From the NCBI RefSeq assembly GCF_024600715.1, contig NZ_CP102333.1, positions 1-64,000 on the forward strand: DNA of 64,000 nt, written 5' to 3'. A model generated the notes under the pieces. That model ran no database searches. It saw only the letters and a program-made list of their open reading frames with translations, and had not been told where the DNA came from. Position numbers and translations under genes: made by a program. This DNA is from Streptomyces changanensis. Its GTDB lineage: Bacteria > Actinomycetota > Actinomycetes > Streptomycetales > Streptomycetaceae. This document shows, piece after piece, positions 33,775 to 42,545 of this stretch. Positions within the stretch are counted from its first letter, which is position 1; each line of letters starts with the position of its first letter.

Positions 33775-35457
33775 TCACCCTAGGAAATGCTCGACCATGG
33801 CCCACTGCGGCGCCCTGTCCGCTTCAAACCGCTCCTCGGTCGGTGCCGAATGACGCCGGCGCAGCGGGTTGGGAAAGGACCGCCCTGGACAGCGGCCCGT
33901 CCACCCGGACGGTGGCGGGGCGTGCAGGGGTTTGGCGAGGGGGCGAGGGAAGGCCGCACGATTGGCCGCCCTGGCTGGGGCAGTCGTAGCAGCCGAGCTG
34001 GGCCAGCAACCCGGAGGTGAAGTAGTAGCTGCTTTCGTGTGGTTCATCGTCGGCTTCGAAGGGACGCCGACAGCTGAGCAGCAGATCGGGGGCGACGAAA
34101 CAAGCGGGATGCTCATGACGCCGCCGCACCACTTCGGGAGCAATGCGAGGCGGTCAGCCGCTGGCAGGCTCGGCGCCCGCGCCGAAGGGCGGGATGTCCC
34201 TGACCCCGATGTCCAGCCGGAGCCGGGTGAAGCGCACCGGGTGTCGCCAGGACTGCGCTCCTGCGCCGTGTCCACCATGATCTCGGCGATCAGCTTCGGT
34301 TCGACCAGCACGACATCGAACGGCGTCCGCGACCTCCAGGAGGTCGTGAACCGCACGCCTCCCACGGGTGCTCGGATCCTGCCGGCGTCAGTCGCTCGGC
34401 CAGGGCGCGGGCCGCGTCCGACCACAGCGGCGTACTGCGGCCGATCGGCCGCAGCGTCCCGGCCTCGTCGAGGCGGCTCAGCACGAGCGTCTGCGGCCGG
34501 CGCAGGGTGCTGGTAATCGCGCCGATCACCGCCTTTCTGGTGATCTGACGTGTGCAAGGGGTTGTTCACGAGTGGCGGTGATCTGGTGCGGTACAGGGCA
34601 ACTGGAGATCGCTTCCCGTTCTCAGGTAGATCGTTTCCCGTCTGCGGCAGATTCCTGGCGGACAAGGTGAGGCGGCGGCGCACGAGGTCGACCTCGACGA
34701 TTCGTACGGTGATCTCGTCTCCCTCGCTTACGATCTGGTCGGTGTGCTCGACGGGCTCGTCTCGGAACTCGGTGTTGTGTACGAGGCCATCGACGCCGTC
34801 GGCGATGCGGACGAAGGCTCCGAACGGGATCAGCTTGGTGACCTGGCCGGTGGCGACAAGGCCTGCTTGGTCCGCGAAGGGAACGAGCGGGTCCTCTTGG
34901 AGAGCCTTCAGCGACAGCTGCACCTGTCCACGCCGGGTGTCCACGTCGATGATCTCGCCTACGACGCGCTGGCCCACCGTGACGGCGTCGGTGGGGTGGT
35001 CGATCCACCGCCAGCTCAGTTCGGGGGGCCTGATGAAACCGGTGCACTGATCGACCGGTTCGCCGTCGAGGTGCACGAACACACCGAAGTTGTGGACGCT
35101 CTGTACCTGGCCTTGGTGTGTTGCGCCGCGCCGAAGGCCGAGAAGGAATGCTCGCAGAGCCGGGTCCTCGCACGCTGAAGCGGAGGCCCAGACGTGCTCC
35201 TGCTGCCAGTCGACGGCTATCACTTCGAAGGTGAGCCGCTGCCCGATGCTCACGGCTTCGGATGGATGCCCGATCGCCTTGCGGGTCAGATCACCGCGAG
35301 GGATACACCCCACTGCTTTCCTGGGGCCGGAGAACCCGTCCAGTTCGACGAGCACCTCCCGGTCCTCGATGCTCATGACGCGGCCGGTACGGACTTCACC
35401 GGCTCGTATGGTGTTCAGGAAGTCCTTCAGGGGCTCGCTCGTCAGGGGTTCGGTCAC
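33775..35457 (-). CDS. S1-domain RNA-binding protein, run-on into ligase debris
   Basis: From GTG 35,457 the first ~285 residues hold three S1 repeats: GRVMSIEDREVLVELDGF..CIPRGDL, GQVQSVHNFGVFVHLDG..GFIRPPELSW and GQVTKLIPFGAFVRIADGVD. Each ends in a ribosomal-protein-S1-like VG-R-EVxVVD-line (IVEVDLVRRRLTLSARNL). After about 34,600 the frame continues through a DNA ligase scrap on the same strand; the native stop seems lost by the junction. It probably binds RNA or ribosomes. The start is divergent from the gene at 35.53 kb. Confidence 0.7.
   Translation of the reverse strand: MTEPLTSEPLKDFLNTIRAGEVRTGRVMSIEDREVLVELDGFSGPRKAVGCIPRGDLTRKAIGHPSEAVSIGQRLTFEVIAVDWQQEHVWASASACEDPALRAFLLGLRRGATHQGQVQSVHNFGVFVHLDGEPVDQCTGFIRPPELSWRWIDHPTDAVTVGQRVVGEIIDVDTRRGQVQLSLKALQEDPLVPFADQAGLVATGQVTKLIPFGAFVRIADGVDGLVHNTEFRDEPVEHTDQIVSEGDEITVRIVEVDLVRRRLTLSARNLPQTGNDLPENGKRSPVALYRTRSPPLVNNPLHTSDHQKGGDRRDYQHPAPAADARAEPPRRGRDAAADRPQYAAVVGRGPRPGRATDAGRIRAPVGGVRFTTSWRSRTPFDVVLVEPKLIAEIMVDTAQERSPGDTRCASPGSGWTSGSGTSRPSARAPSLPAADRLALLPKWCGGVMSIPLVSSPPICCSAVGVPSKPTMNHTKAATTSPPGCWPSSAATTAPARAANRAAFPRPLAKPLHAPPPSGWTGRCPGRSFPNPLRRRHSAPTEERFEADRAPQWAMVEHFLG
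33780..34150. other. Unassigned stretch
   Basis: Only run-on and shadow frames are open. A minus-strand piece (DEPHESSYYFTSGLLAQLGC, YDCPSQGG) could be an old gene but has no recognised family. Confidence 0.3.
34154..34529 (-). pseudogene. ATP-dependent DNA ligase C-terminal remnant
   Basis: AVIGAITSTLRRPQTLVLSR and LDEAGTLRPIGRSTPL, then FTTSWRSRTPFDVVLVEPKL and IAEIMVDTAQE, and finally HPVRFTRLRLDIGVRDIPPF before the stop at 34,154. These are in three frames and match the OB-fold end of actinobacterial ATP-dependent ligases. The nucleotidyltransferase domain is missing. Confidence 0.7.
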
Positions 35458-35527
35458 GGCCACGACTCTAGGTCTGGGGCCACTTCGAGCCTTGCCCCTG
35501 AAGCTGGTGATCCTCATGCTCAGGCTC

Positions 35528-36112
35528 ATGAACACGCCAAGCGGGACCTTCGATGCCGTGCCCCTGGAGGCCCTCTTCCCGGACGCTGGTGTCGCCGATC
35601 TCGACCGCATCCGGCGTTCGGCGGATGCGATCGATGGCGCCCAGGTATCGAGGAAGCCCCAGGTCTGGCAGTGGTTCCCGCAGCACGTCACGTTTCCGGG
35701 ACGGGCCAAGGCCGGAACCCCGGAGGTCCTGTTGGCTGAGGTCTCGCTCTACGACGAAGGCGGTGACTGGCTCGAGGTCTCACTCGACGTGGAGTGGACC
35801 GAGGAAGGCCTTCTCAGTGTCTGGTCGGCCATCAGCGTGGCCTGCTGGTGCGAGGTGGACCACAACGCTCACTACATCGACCCGGTCGAACGGACTGTCG
35901 TCGGAACCACTTCGCTGGCTGACGCTTTCGAGACTTCGGCAGATCGGTTCATCCAGTGGCTCACCGGACCACGGGACCCTGAGTTCTGGAGAGCCCGGGC
36001 GAGCTTCCCCCTGGGGAGTAGGAGCGGGCGCCTGCGGTGCAGCAGCCGGAGCGCAGGGCCTTTGAGGGACGCTTCACCCGGGATGGACGAGCGTTCCTGG
36101 GAAGCGAATTAG
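35528..36112 (+). CDS. Hypothetical protein, immunity-like, C-terminus possibly shifted
   Basis: MNTPSGTFDAVPLEALFPDA opens the protein; ATG 35,516 is an alternative. The text RSADAIDGAQVSRKPQVWQW, PEVLLAEVSLYDEGGDWLEV and AISVACWCEVDHNAHYIDPV is coherent to DPEFWRARASFP. The last ~30 residues are Ser/Arg-rich and may reflect a late frameshift. Similar Streptomyces proteins sit among toxin-immunity genes. It is divergent from the S1 gene; the 60-bp gap must hold both promoters. Confidence 0.65.
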   Translation: MNTPSGTFDAVPLEALFPDAGVADLDRIRRSADAIDGAQVSRKPQVWQWFPQHVTFPGRAKAGTPEVLLAEVSLYDEGGDWLEVSLDVEWTEEGLLSVWSAISVACWCEVDHNAHYIDPVERTVVGTTSLADAFETSADRFIQWLTGPRDPEFWRARASFPLGSRSGRLRCSSRSAGPLRDASPGMDERSWEAN

Positions 36113-36589
36113 TCCCACCAGAAGTCCCAGTGATGGACGCCGGTGATCCGCTCGGCGTATGCGGCCAGCGTACGGCCGGCTGCCTTGCCAGATGTTGTCC
36201 GGGCAGAAGGCGAAGTGCTCGGCCGCGACCAGGAGAGCTTCATGCTCGTTCGCTGGCGGCGCGGCGATGCTGAGATGCAGCGTGGAGAAGCCGACCGCAA
36301 CGACACGGGCGCCCAACCGATGCTCCCAGTCGCGGACGATTGCGGAGAACTTCGCGGTGTCGTTGTCGTAGTTGCAGGGGCCGGCCCAGCCCGCGGCTGT
36401 CAGCGCCTCGGCACCGGATGCTGCGGCGACGAGCCCCAGACGCGTCAGGGGGCGGTCAGCGAGGAACGCCTGCGCGAACTCGGCGGCCAGTTGATCGGGG
36501 TTCGTTGTCATCTCCCGACCGGGTGCGAGACCGGGCCAGGTCTGCCCGAAGGGAGCCGTGACGGCGCGGCGCTTGTCGGCGTCGAGCAT
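36109..36589 (-). pseudogene. DUF4253 gene with one-base frameshift near its end
   Basis: MTTNPDQLAAEFAQAFLADR, then FSAIVRDWEHRLGARVVAVG, STLHLSIAAPPANEHEALLV and FAFCPDNIWQG belong to the DUF4253 domain. The ending TLAAYAERITGVHHWDFWWD lies one frame over; the shift is at about 36,175. A nearly matching ending is found at 20.66-20.75 kb. DUF4253 proteins appear among orphan immunity genes. Start is at 36,511 or 36,589. Confidence 0.75.
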
Positions 36590-36630
36590 GTCGTCTTCGT
36601 CGACCGCTGTGTAGGTACCCCACCACCGGG

Positions 36631-36853
36631 CTAGGGGAGTGTCTTTCCGATCATCGGATCGTTGGTCCGGTGGTGAGGGATAGGGAGATTTCCGACGCCG
36701 CGTGGGCGGTGATTGAACCGCTGCTACCGCCTGTGGGCCGAGCTCGTGGCCGGTGGCGGGATCACCGCCAGGTCCTGGAGGGCATCGTGTTCAAGTTCCG
36801 CACCGGCGTGCCCTGGAGGGACCTGCCCGAACGGTTCGGCCCGTGGCAGCGCG
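36631..36853 (+). mobile_element. IS5-type fragment (left end, same element as 50.2 kb)
   Basis: CTAGGGGAGTGTCTTTCCGA begins the fragment and matches the end of the intact copy. The encoded N-terminus REISDAAWAVIEPLLPPVGR, HRQVLEGIVFKFRTGVPWRD stops at GPWQR. The junction truncates the barstar gene beyond it. Confidence 0.8.
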
Positions 36854-36854
36854 A

Positions 36855-37215
36855 AGTACGGCTGCCCGGCGGGCCTGGTCGGCGATGATGTCCAGGACGA
36901 CCTGGGCCGCCCTGGGACAGGTCGTCGCGAACCGGTCGTAGTCAGTGAAGACGAGGACCGGTCCGGCGCCCTCGGGAGCATCGTCGTAGCCGCCGTAGCA
37001 GGCCACGTCGCCGAGGCAGTCGTTGAGCGCGTCCAGGTTGTGCCCGTAGCAGTCGGGGAAGTCCAGGGCGACGGCCATGGCACGGTGCGTGTCTCGCTCC
37101 GTGTTCCCTTGGCCGGTTTCCAGGCGGATCACGCGGAAGCTGCGGCTTCGAGACGTTCGGTCGCCTGTGTAAGGAGACGCTTGCGCCAGAGGAGGGTGAC
37201 GAAAATGTTGATTAC
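36855..37215 (-). pseudogene. Second barstar-domain gene, truncated and frameshifted
   Basis: The first frame reads INIFVTLLWRKRLLTQATER, LEAAA; one base later FRVIRLETGQGNTERDTHRA starts a barstar domain: MAVALDFPDCYGHNLDALND, CLGDVACYGGYDDAPEGAGP, VLVFTDYDRFATTCPRAAQV. The 3-prime end is cut by the IS5-type fragment. With the intact barstar at 31.6 kb this makes two orphan inhibitors within 6 kb. Confidence 0.75.
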
Positions 37216-37254
37216 GCAATCGATGCCGAGAAGCCGAGTAGTCGTGGCGGTGGG

Positions 37255-37605
37255 CTCCGGAGTCTGCGCCGCCGCGTCGCTCCGGTAGGCGTCGAGCAGC
37301 GGAAGAACTCATCGACGGGGGTTGAGCCGTCGGGGGTGCTGCGCTCGATCTCGGCTGCCCAGGTAGGGAGCCGGCTATGTGTCGCGATACTCACGGAGCC
37401 AACGGCTGAAGTCGCCTTCGGGCCAGAAAGCCCAGGGTTCGTCGGTACGGTGCGCCGAGTGCTGCCCGGTAGCCGGTGAGCATGGGCTGCAGGTGCAGGA
37501 GTGAGCCTGCGGGCAGCCACATGCCGGGCCGGAGACGGATCTGGTCCAGGAAGTCGTACACATCCGTGCAGTCCTGCCAGTGCTTGGCCGTGGGGGCCGG
37601 GAGGT
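37255..37605 (-). pseudogene. Hypothetical gene with several frameshifts
   Basis: DVYDFLDQIRLRPGMWLPAG and SLLHLQPMLTGYRAALG, then EPWAFWPEGDFSRWLREYRD, then LPTWAAEIERSTPDGSTPVD and a further frame LLDAYRSDAA assemble into a Streptomyces family I have met (RPGMWLP..WPGGPF..W). At least two shifts make it non-functional. The function of the family is unknown; it often lies near immunity genes. Confidence 0.6.
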
Positions 37606-37806
37606 CTTCGGTCGAACTGTTCCGACCCTATGGTGCGAGCGGGTGCTGTCGGCGGCGGGGTGTGAGCGGCGGGCAGTGGGCGGTGGGCGTGCGTACTTGA
37701 GGCTGGCGTCAGGTCCTGGGTCGGCGGCTGTACCGGGGAGGCGACCCGAGCAGCTGAACTTCCGCCCACGTGAACTGCCAGGTGGCCGACGAGGTTGGAT
37801 AGCTCC

Positions 37807-38118
37807 ATGGTGAGACGAGAGCGGGTCAAGAACGGGCGGCCTCCGTTCGGCATGCCGAAGAGTATCGTCCTGACGGCGACGCCTGAGGGCTGGCGCCACA
37901 GTGTTCTCACGGGGGAAGGTGGGATGCTCTGCGGGCGCCTTACCGATGTACCAGCCCACACCGAGCCAGCCGAGGCACGGGCCGCCGCGGCCGCCATGGT
38001 GGTGGGACTCGCGCACGACTTCCACGGAGCCGACGTCGACGTGGCCTGGGATCCACCTCGGGAACCCGGCTACTGGACAGCCCAGGTCACCACCTCAGCG
38101 ACCCCGCCGAACGCCTGA
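37807..38118 (+). CDS. Hypothetical protein (103 aa)
   Basis: It starts MVRRERVKNGRPPFGMPKSI and continues VLTATPEGWRHSVLTGEGGM, RAAAAAMVVGLAHDFHGADV and DVAWDPPREPGYWTAQV. It is a compact alpha/beta pattern and is intact. ATG 37,795 is an alternative start. No family recognised. The interval 38,119-38,604 downstream contains no gene I can support. Confidence 0.55.
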   Translation: MVRRERVKNGRPPFGMPKSIVLTATPEGWRHSVLTGEGGMLCGRLTDVPAHTEPAEARAAAAAMVVGLAHDFHGADVDVAWDPPREPGYWTAQVTTSATPPNA

Positions 38119-38605
38119 AGTCAAACGACAGGCTTGGATCGCTCCTCAACCTGGCCGCTGCCCTGGTCGATGTGATTCCAGGTGCTGTCACGCATACCCA
38201 ATGCTTCGGTACGTCCCTGCGGGCAGAGGGCATGGCTGATCGGGACCCCGAACGCCACGGCGGGCGCGGCTCGCATCAGCGCGATGCTCGATTCCCCCGG
38301 CTCCCCTTCCGATCGTTGTCGGGGGATCAGGGCCCTTCCTCCTCGGCGGACGGTTTGCCCACGTCGCAGTGGGCGCCCCGTGTCTGTGCGGTCGTCCCGA
38401 ACAATCCGGCTGGCATCCGTGTTTTAGGGGCCAGGGCGGTGGGCTCTGGCTGCTCGAGCGGGGCAGAGCATGGCTCGCGAAGGTTCCAAAACGTCCGCCG
38501 GACCCGCGCGGGTGGCGCGGCCTGTGGTTCACTGGCGGCCCGCCCGACCTCCAGACGAGTGATTGCCGCAGGCGTACGGCCTGCTGCCGGTCGTCTCGCT
38601 ACGGC

Positions 38606-39567
38606 CTAGCTGTGCTGTTCGGACAGGTTGGTGACGCGGCTGGCTGGTGGGTGGCCGCCGATGCCGGTGTGGGGTCGGTGGTAGTTGTACCAGTCCAGCC
38701 AGTCGGGAAACGCCGCCTGCCGTTCGCTGTCTGAAGTGAAGGGCCGCATGTAGGCCCATTCGTCGAGCAGGGTGCGGTGGAAGCGTTCGACCTTGCCGTT
38801 GGTCTGCGGTCGCCAGGGCCTGGTCCAGCGGGGGCTGATACCCAGGTCGCGGCAGGTGTCGCGTCAGGTGTTCTTCGTGTAGGCCCAGGCGTTGTCGGTC
38901 AGGACCCGCTCGATCGTGATGCCCTGCTGGGTGAACCAGGCGGTGGCTCGTCGCAGAAGGCCGCGCAGGTGGCGGCCTTCTCGTCAGGCAGGTCTTCGGT
39001 GTAGGCCAGGCGGGTGTGGTCGTCCAGGGCGGTGTGCAGTTAGGCGTATCCGGTGCCGTTGCGGCGGTCCTGGTTGGCTCGGCCGGCTGCGTGGCCGAGG
39101 ACCTTGTGACCGCCGCCGTCGGGGATGCGGCCGAGTTTCTTGACGTCGATGTGGACCAGTTCGCCGGGCCGGGCTCGTTCGTAACGGCGGACGGGTTCGC
39201 CGGTGGCCCGGTCGATCGCGGTCAGAGCGGGCAGGTGGTGGCGCACGAGAATGCGGTGGGCGGTGGAGGCGGCGATGCCGCATCGGGCAGCCAGCCGCAC
39301 CGGACCGATTCGATGCTCGCGTCGCAGATGTACGACCTGCTCCTCGGCGGCAGCAAGCGTCCGGCGCGGGCTGAGGTGGGGGCGACTGGAGCGATCGTGC
39401 ATTCCTGCAGCGCCAAGCTGGCGGTATCGGTTGGCCCAACGGGCGGCGGTGGTGTGGCTGACCTGGAAACGTTCCGCGGCCCGTCGCAGTGGCCAGCCGT
39501 CGTCCACGACACACCGGGCCAGACGTAACCTGCCGGTCGGCGTCAGCGGGGCATTACGGTGGGACAC
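38606..39567 (-). pseudogene. IS481-family transposase with two in-frame stops
   Basis: VSHRNAPLTPTGRLRLARCV, RRAAERFQVSHTTAARW (helix-turn-helix), GELVHIDVKKLGRIPDG (first Asp) and, after a TAA near 39,045, LHTALDDHTRLAYTEDLPDE, then VLTDNAWAYTKNT, a TGA, and SPRWTRPWRPQTNGKVERFH (Glu). The DDE residues are present, but the protein cannot be made in one piece. Confidence 0.85.
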
Positions 39568-39677
39568 GAGGGCCTCCTGGCGGTCGGCGGTAGATGTCGC
39601 AATCCACACCGAACCCAGAAGGCCCTCACCTGTTCAAGCACCCAGCACGCGTGTCACCAACGTCCCGGGACAGCACA
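38611..39677 (-). mobile_element. IS481-type insertion sequence, 6-bp duplication, dead transposase
   Basis: Inverted ends TGTGCTGTTCGGACAGGTTG (38,611) and CAACGTCCCGGGACAGCACA (ending 39,677) are imperfect repeats. CCTAGC flanks both ends (38,605-38,610 and 39,678-39,683). The boundary sits one base inside the transposase stop codon. The transposase carries internal stops, so the copy is inactive. Confidence 0.85.
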
Positions 39678-39683
39678 CCTAGC

Positions 39684-40031
39684 CCGTAGACAGGGGGGTG
39701 CAGCCCGCGGTCCCGAGGACGGGAAGGGACCTCAACGGCTGCTGCCCCTCTCGCCGGGGCCCCCGTCACCCCGAGGCGCGCGGGCCCCGGCGAAGACCTG
39801 GCAGGGGTTGCCCGGGTCCCGGCTATCCGAGGTGCCGTCGTCGGCAGAGGTCATGAGCGAGGAGAAGGCGTCGTGGCATCCCGGTGAGATTTGTCCGCCA
39901 GTGGGCCCTACACGTGCGACTGCGGCGGCGGACACCACTGGAGTACGGGCCTGAAGGGGCACACCGCTTCCCGCCCCTGAGCGGCATCTGCCGCTGACCG
40001 CCGCGCTACCTCTTCTTCGTTGTAGCAGTGA
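39684..40031. other. Uncertain stretch
   Basis: A minus-strand frame at 39,732-39,962 (VSAAAVARVGPTGGQISPGC, CHDAFSSLMTSADDGTSDSR) is open but unrecognised. Nothing else is seen. Confidence 0.3.
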
Positions 40032-40956
40032 TCATCTCTGGTCGCGGCGTTGTAGCGTATAGAGGTCCCCGCTGTCGGGGTCCCCTATGAACACGAAGAG
40101 CTTCGGGTGCTCGAGACTCCCGAACACCTCCCAGGTGTCCATGGCGCAACCGTCGAGCGACACGTCCACTGTCTGGGACCACGGTCCGCTACCTGGCTCG
40201 TATGTCCAGGTTCCCGTCCCGGTGCACTCGTGGACCACGGAATCGAAGGACTCCCCGAGAGCGAACGTCTTGATGCGGTCCGCCGTGGCCTTGCCGTCCG
40301 CCGCGAGGACGAGCGTGCCGCCCTTCCCGTCGGACCAGGTCCCGGCGATCCGTTCCGTGCTCAACCGCGGAGGCTCGTACCCGATGCCGGCATACAGGCC
40401 GATGCCGGCGAGCGCACCGGCGACGACGACGGCGAGCGTCCCGTACACCACCACCGACCCGAACATGTTCCCGCCGGAGAGCCACGGGCGGTCCGTCAGC
40501 AGCAGCCTGCGGGCGACCAGCGCCGCGAGGGCGAGGGCCACCGTCGCCGCGAGCCACCAGCCCAGGCCCGCCAAGGGGCTTACTTCCGCGAGCACCGCCA
40601 CGGCGAGCACCGGCGGCCGCCACTACCGGGACCCACCACCACGCCTCGCGTCCGGAGAAACGGCGGCCGAGCCACGCGGCCGCCGCCAGGAGGGGAACCA
40701 CCCCGCCGAGCGACAGCAGAGCACCGAGCGCGGCTCCCACCGCCGCTACGAGCGGCGCCATCACCACCAAAAGGAAGATCCCCATCGCGTTGTAGGGAAG
40801 ACCCGGGCTCTCCTGGACCTGCCCCCACACGACGACCGCGATCATCCCGATCACCGCTTCGACGGCCATCACCGACACCGATGCCGTCAGCACCGCGCCC
40901 AACCTGTCGGTCACGCGCACCTGCCGCCGCCCCCACCCCAGCATTTCTGAACGCAT
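40032..40956 (-). pseudogene. Multi-pass membrane protein gene, one-base frameshift
   Basis: GGGAGGG is 5-6 bases before ATG 40,956. The first frame has helices LTASVSVMAVEAVIGMIAVV and FLLVVMAPLVAAVGAALGAL. After a shift near 40,612 the second frame continues VLAVAVLAEVSPLAGLGWWL and SVVVYGTLAVVVAGALAGIG, then an extracytoplasmic domain (ERIAGTWSDGKGGTLVLAAD, TYEPGSGPWSQTVDVSLDG). Joined, it is about 307 residues with five or so helices. No named family; the domain resembles lipocalin-like sensor ends of Streptomyces membrane proteins. Confidence 0.65.
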
Positions 40957-41094
40957 TCAAATCCCTCCCCGCCCCACATCCTGCCTCATCGGGACGGGCC
41001 CCCGCGGCCCACCCCCCTCCCCCGCTACCTGCGGCATGACCCAGAGATGCCCAAACCGCCACGGGAATCTCGGAGCCCGGATGGCTCGCTACAG

Positions 41095-41342
41095 GTCGTC
41101 GCCCGCGAGGGCGTGGACGCGGTCCGCGTACTCGCGGCCGACCAGGCCCGAAACCGCCGGAAGCTCGGCTCCAACGGTGGCCGGCCGCCGCACTTCGACG
41201 GGGTCGACTACCGCGAACGTCACGCGGTCGAGTGCGGATCAACCGCCTCAAGAGGCACCGCGCCGTCGCCACGCGATACGACAATCTCGCGGTCCGCTAC
41301 GAGGTAGCTGTCCAGCTCGCGGCGATCCACGAGTGGCTGTGA
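41095..41342 (+). mobile_element. IS5-type transposase C-terminal fragment
   Basis: GVDAVRVLAADQARNRRKLG, GRPPHFDGVDYRERHAVECG and, one frame over, INRLKRHRAVATRYDNLAVR to AAIHEWL and stop. The N-terminal half and left end are missing. Confidence 0.75.
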
Positions 41343-41474
41343 CCCCCGGCCGTCGCACGGTGGGAACCACGTTCCACGCGGCAGGCAGATCGCTGCCACA
41401 GGCGAGGCCGACGAAGTCGTCCTCGCGCACGATGCTGTGCTCAGGCAATCGGGGCACCGCCGGAACACCATCTC

Positions 41475-41735
41475 GTGGGTGAAGTGCGACGGCGCGGGAT
41501 CGCCTGCACGATTCCCGAGCGGATCGACCAGATCAACGGCCGCATCCGCCGCGGCGAGACCCTCTGCCGCCTCGACAAGGCCGCCTACCGGCGCAACATC
41601 ATCGAGCGCTGCTTCAACCGACGCAAACAGAACCGGGCCCTGGCCGCCCGCTACGACAAAGGAGCCACCCACAACCAAGCCATGGTCACCCTCGCCTGCC
41701 TCCGACTCTGGCTCCACGACTATCCGGACACCCCT
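41475..41735 (+). mobile_element. IS5-type transposase C-terminal fragment (second type)
   Basis: RRRGIACTIPERIDQINGRI, AAYRRNIIERCFNRRKQNRA and ARYDKGATHNQAMVTLACLR are the C-terminal region of another IS5-type transposase, reading into the next gene. The interval 41,343-41,474 between the two fragments is unassigned. Confidence 0.75.
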
Positions 41736-42216
41736 AGCAGGCGTTGGCGATCCAGTCTTCGGTGCTGCGATGGCGGCCCAGCCCCATGGCCTCGAACTCG
41801 TCCTCGCCCAGACTCCTTCGGGCGCCCAGCCGCCGCAGAGCCTGGGGGATGGGGCTGACCGCCCGAGAGAACCGCTTCTTCGTCGGCTCATCCAGCGGAC
41901 CCAGTGCCAGTGCACCGTCAGCCCAGACAGCGGCTCGTTGCTCGCCGTCTCCTCCGAAGTATTCGGCCTCCACATAGGCGACCGGGCCCGCAACAGACCA
42001 CTGAGCCAGCAGCGTGTCAAAGCCCCCTGGCAGTCCCCAGAATCCCAGGTCCCGTCCATCGCTGCCGTCCGTGACGGCGTCAACGACCTCATCGGTCATC
42101 GGCATCAGCGACAGTCCCTGGCCAAGAGGCACCACTTGGGCTCCAGGAACCTCCCGCGACGCGACGCGCAACATCTCGTCACACGCGATGACCGCCTGCA
42201 ATGTGTAACCCACCCC
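41734..42216 (-). CDS. Hypothetical protein (160 aa), immunity-like
   Basis: A GTG at 42,216 (VGYTLQAVIACDEMLRVASR) follows GGGGGAGGG. The text EVPGAQVVPLGQGLSLMPMT, GRDLGFWGLPGGFDTLLAQW and GPVAYVEAEYFGGDGEQRAA is coherent and the C-terminus basic (GLGRHRSTEDWIANAC). The central VAYVEAEYFGG is typical of a Streptomyces hypothetical family often listed beside toxin systems. It is intact. Confidence 0.65.
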   Translation of the reverse strand, partial: GVGYTLQAVIACDEMLRVASREVPGAQVVPLGQGLSLMPMTDEVVDAVTDGSDGRDLGFWGLPGGFDTLLAQWSVAGPVAYVEAEYFGGDGEQRAAVWADGALALGPLDEPTKKRFSRAVSPIPQALRRLGARRSLGEDEFEAMGLGRHRSTEDWIANAC

Positions 42217-42545
42217 AAACCCTCCCCCACTGATACGGACGCATCTTGCCTGACACATCGTGCTCTGTCGGCGTACACGCGAACGTTTGCTCTGGCAAGA
42301 TTTTCGTAGGCGGAGACTATCTCGGTGACACGGTCGGCAGGTCCGCACAGCGGGCTGGCGAAGGGCACGCATTCCGCACACGTGGCGCTGCGGCTTGGGC
42401 CGGGCATCCAAATCGTTCAGCAGCGTGAGGACGGCCGGGTGCGGCAACCGAGGCCCCAGCACTCGCTCCAGCGACGGGTCGCAATACGGGTATGCGATCT
42501 TGATAGGACTGCGGCGGTACTGCGGCCACTGTTAGCCTGCCGTCC
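42217..42545. other. Mostly non-coding; weak minus-strand ORF
   Basis: A frame from ATG 42,407 (MPGPSRSATCAECVPFASPL, RVTEIVSAYENLARANVRVY) is possible but unsupported. The stretch next to 42,546 must hold the promoter for the MFS gene. Confidence 0.3.
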
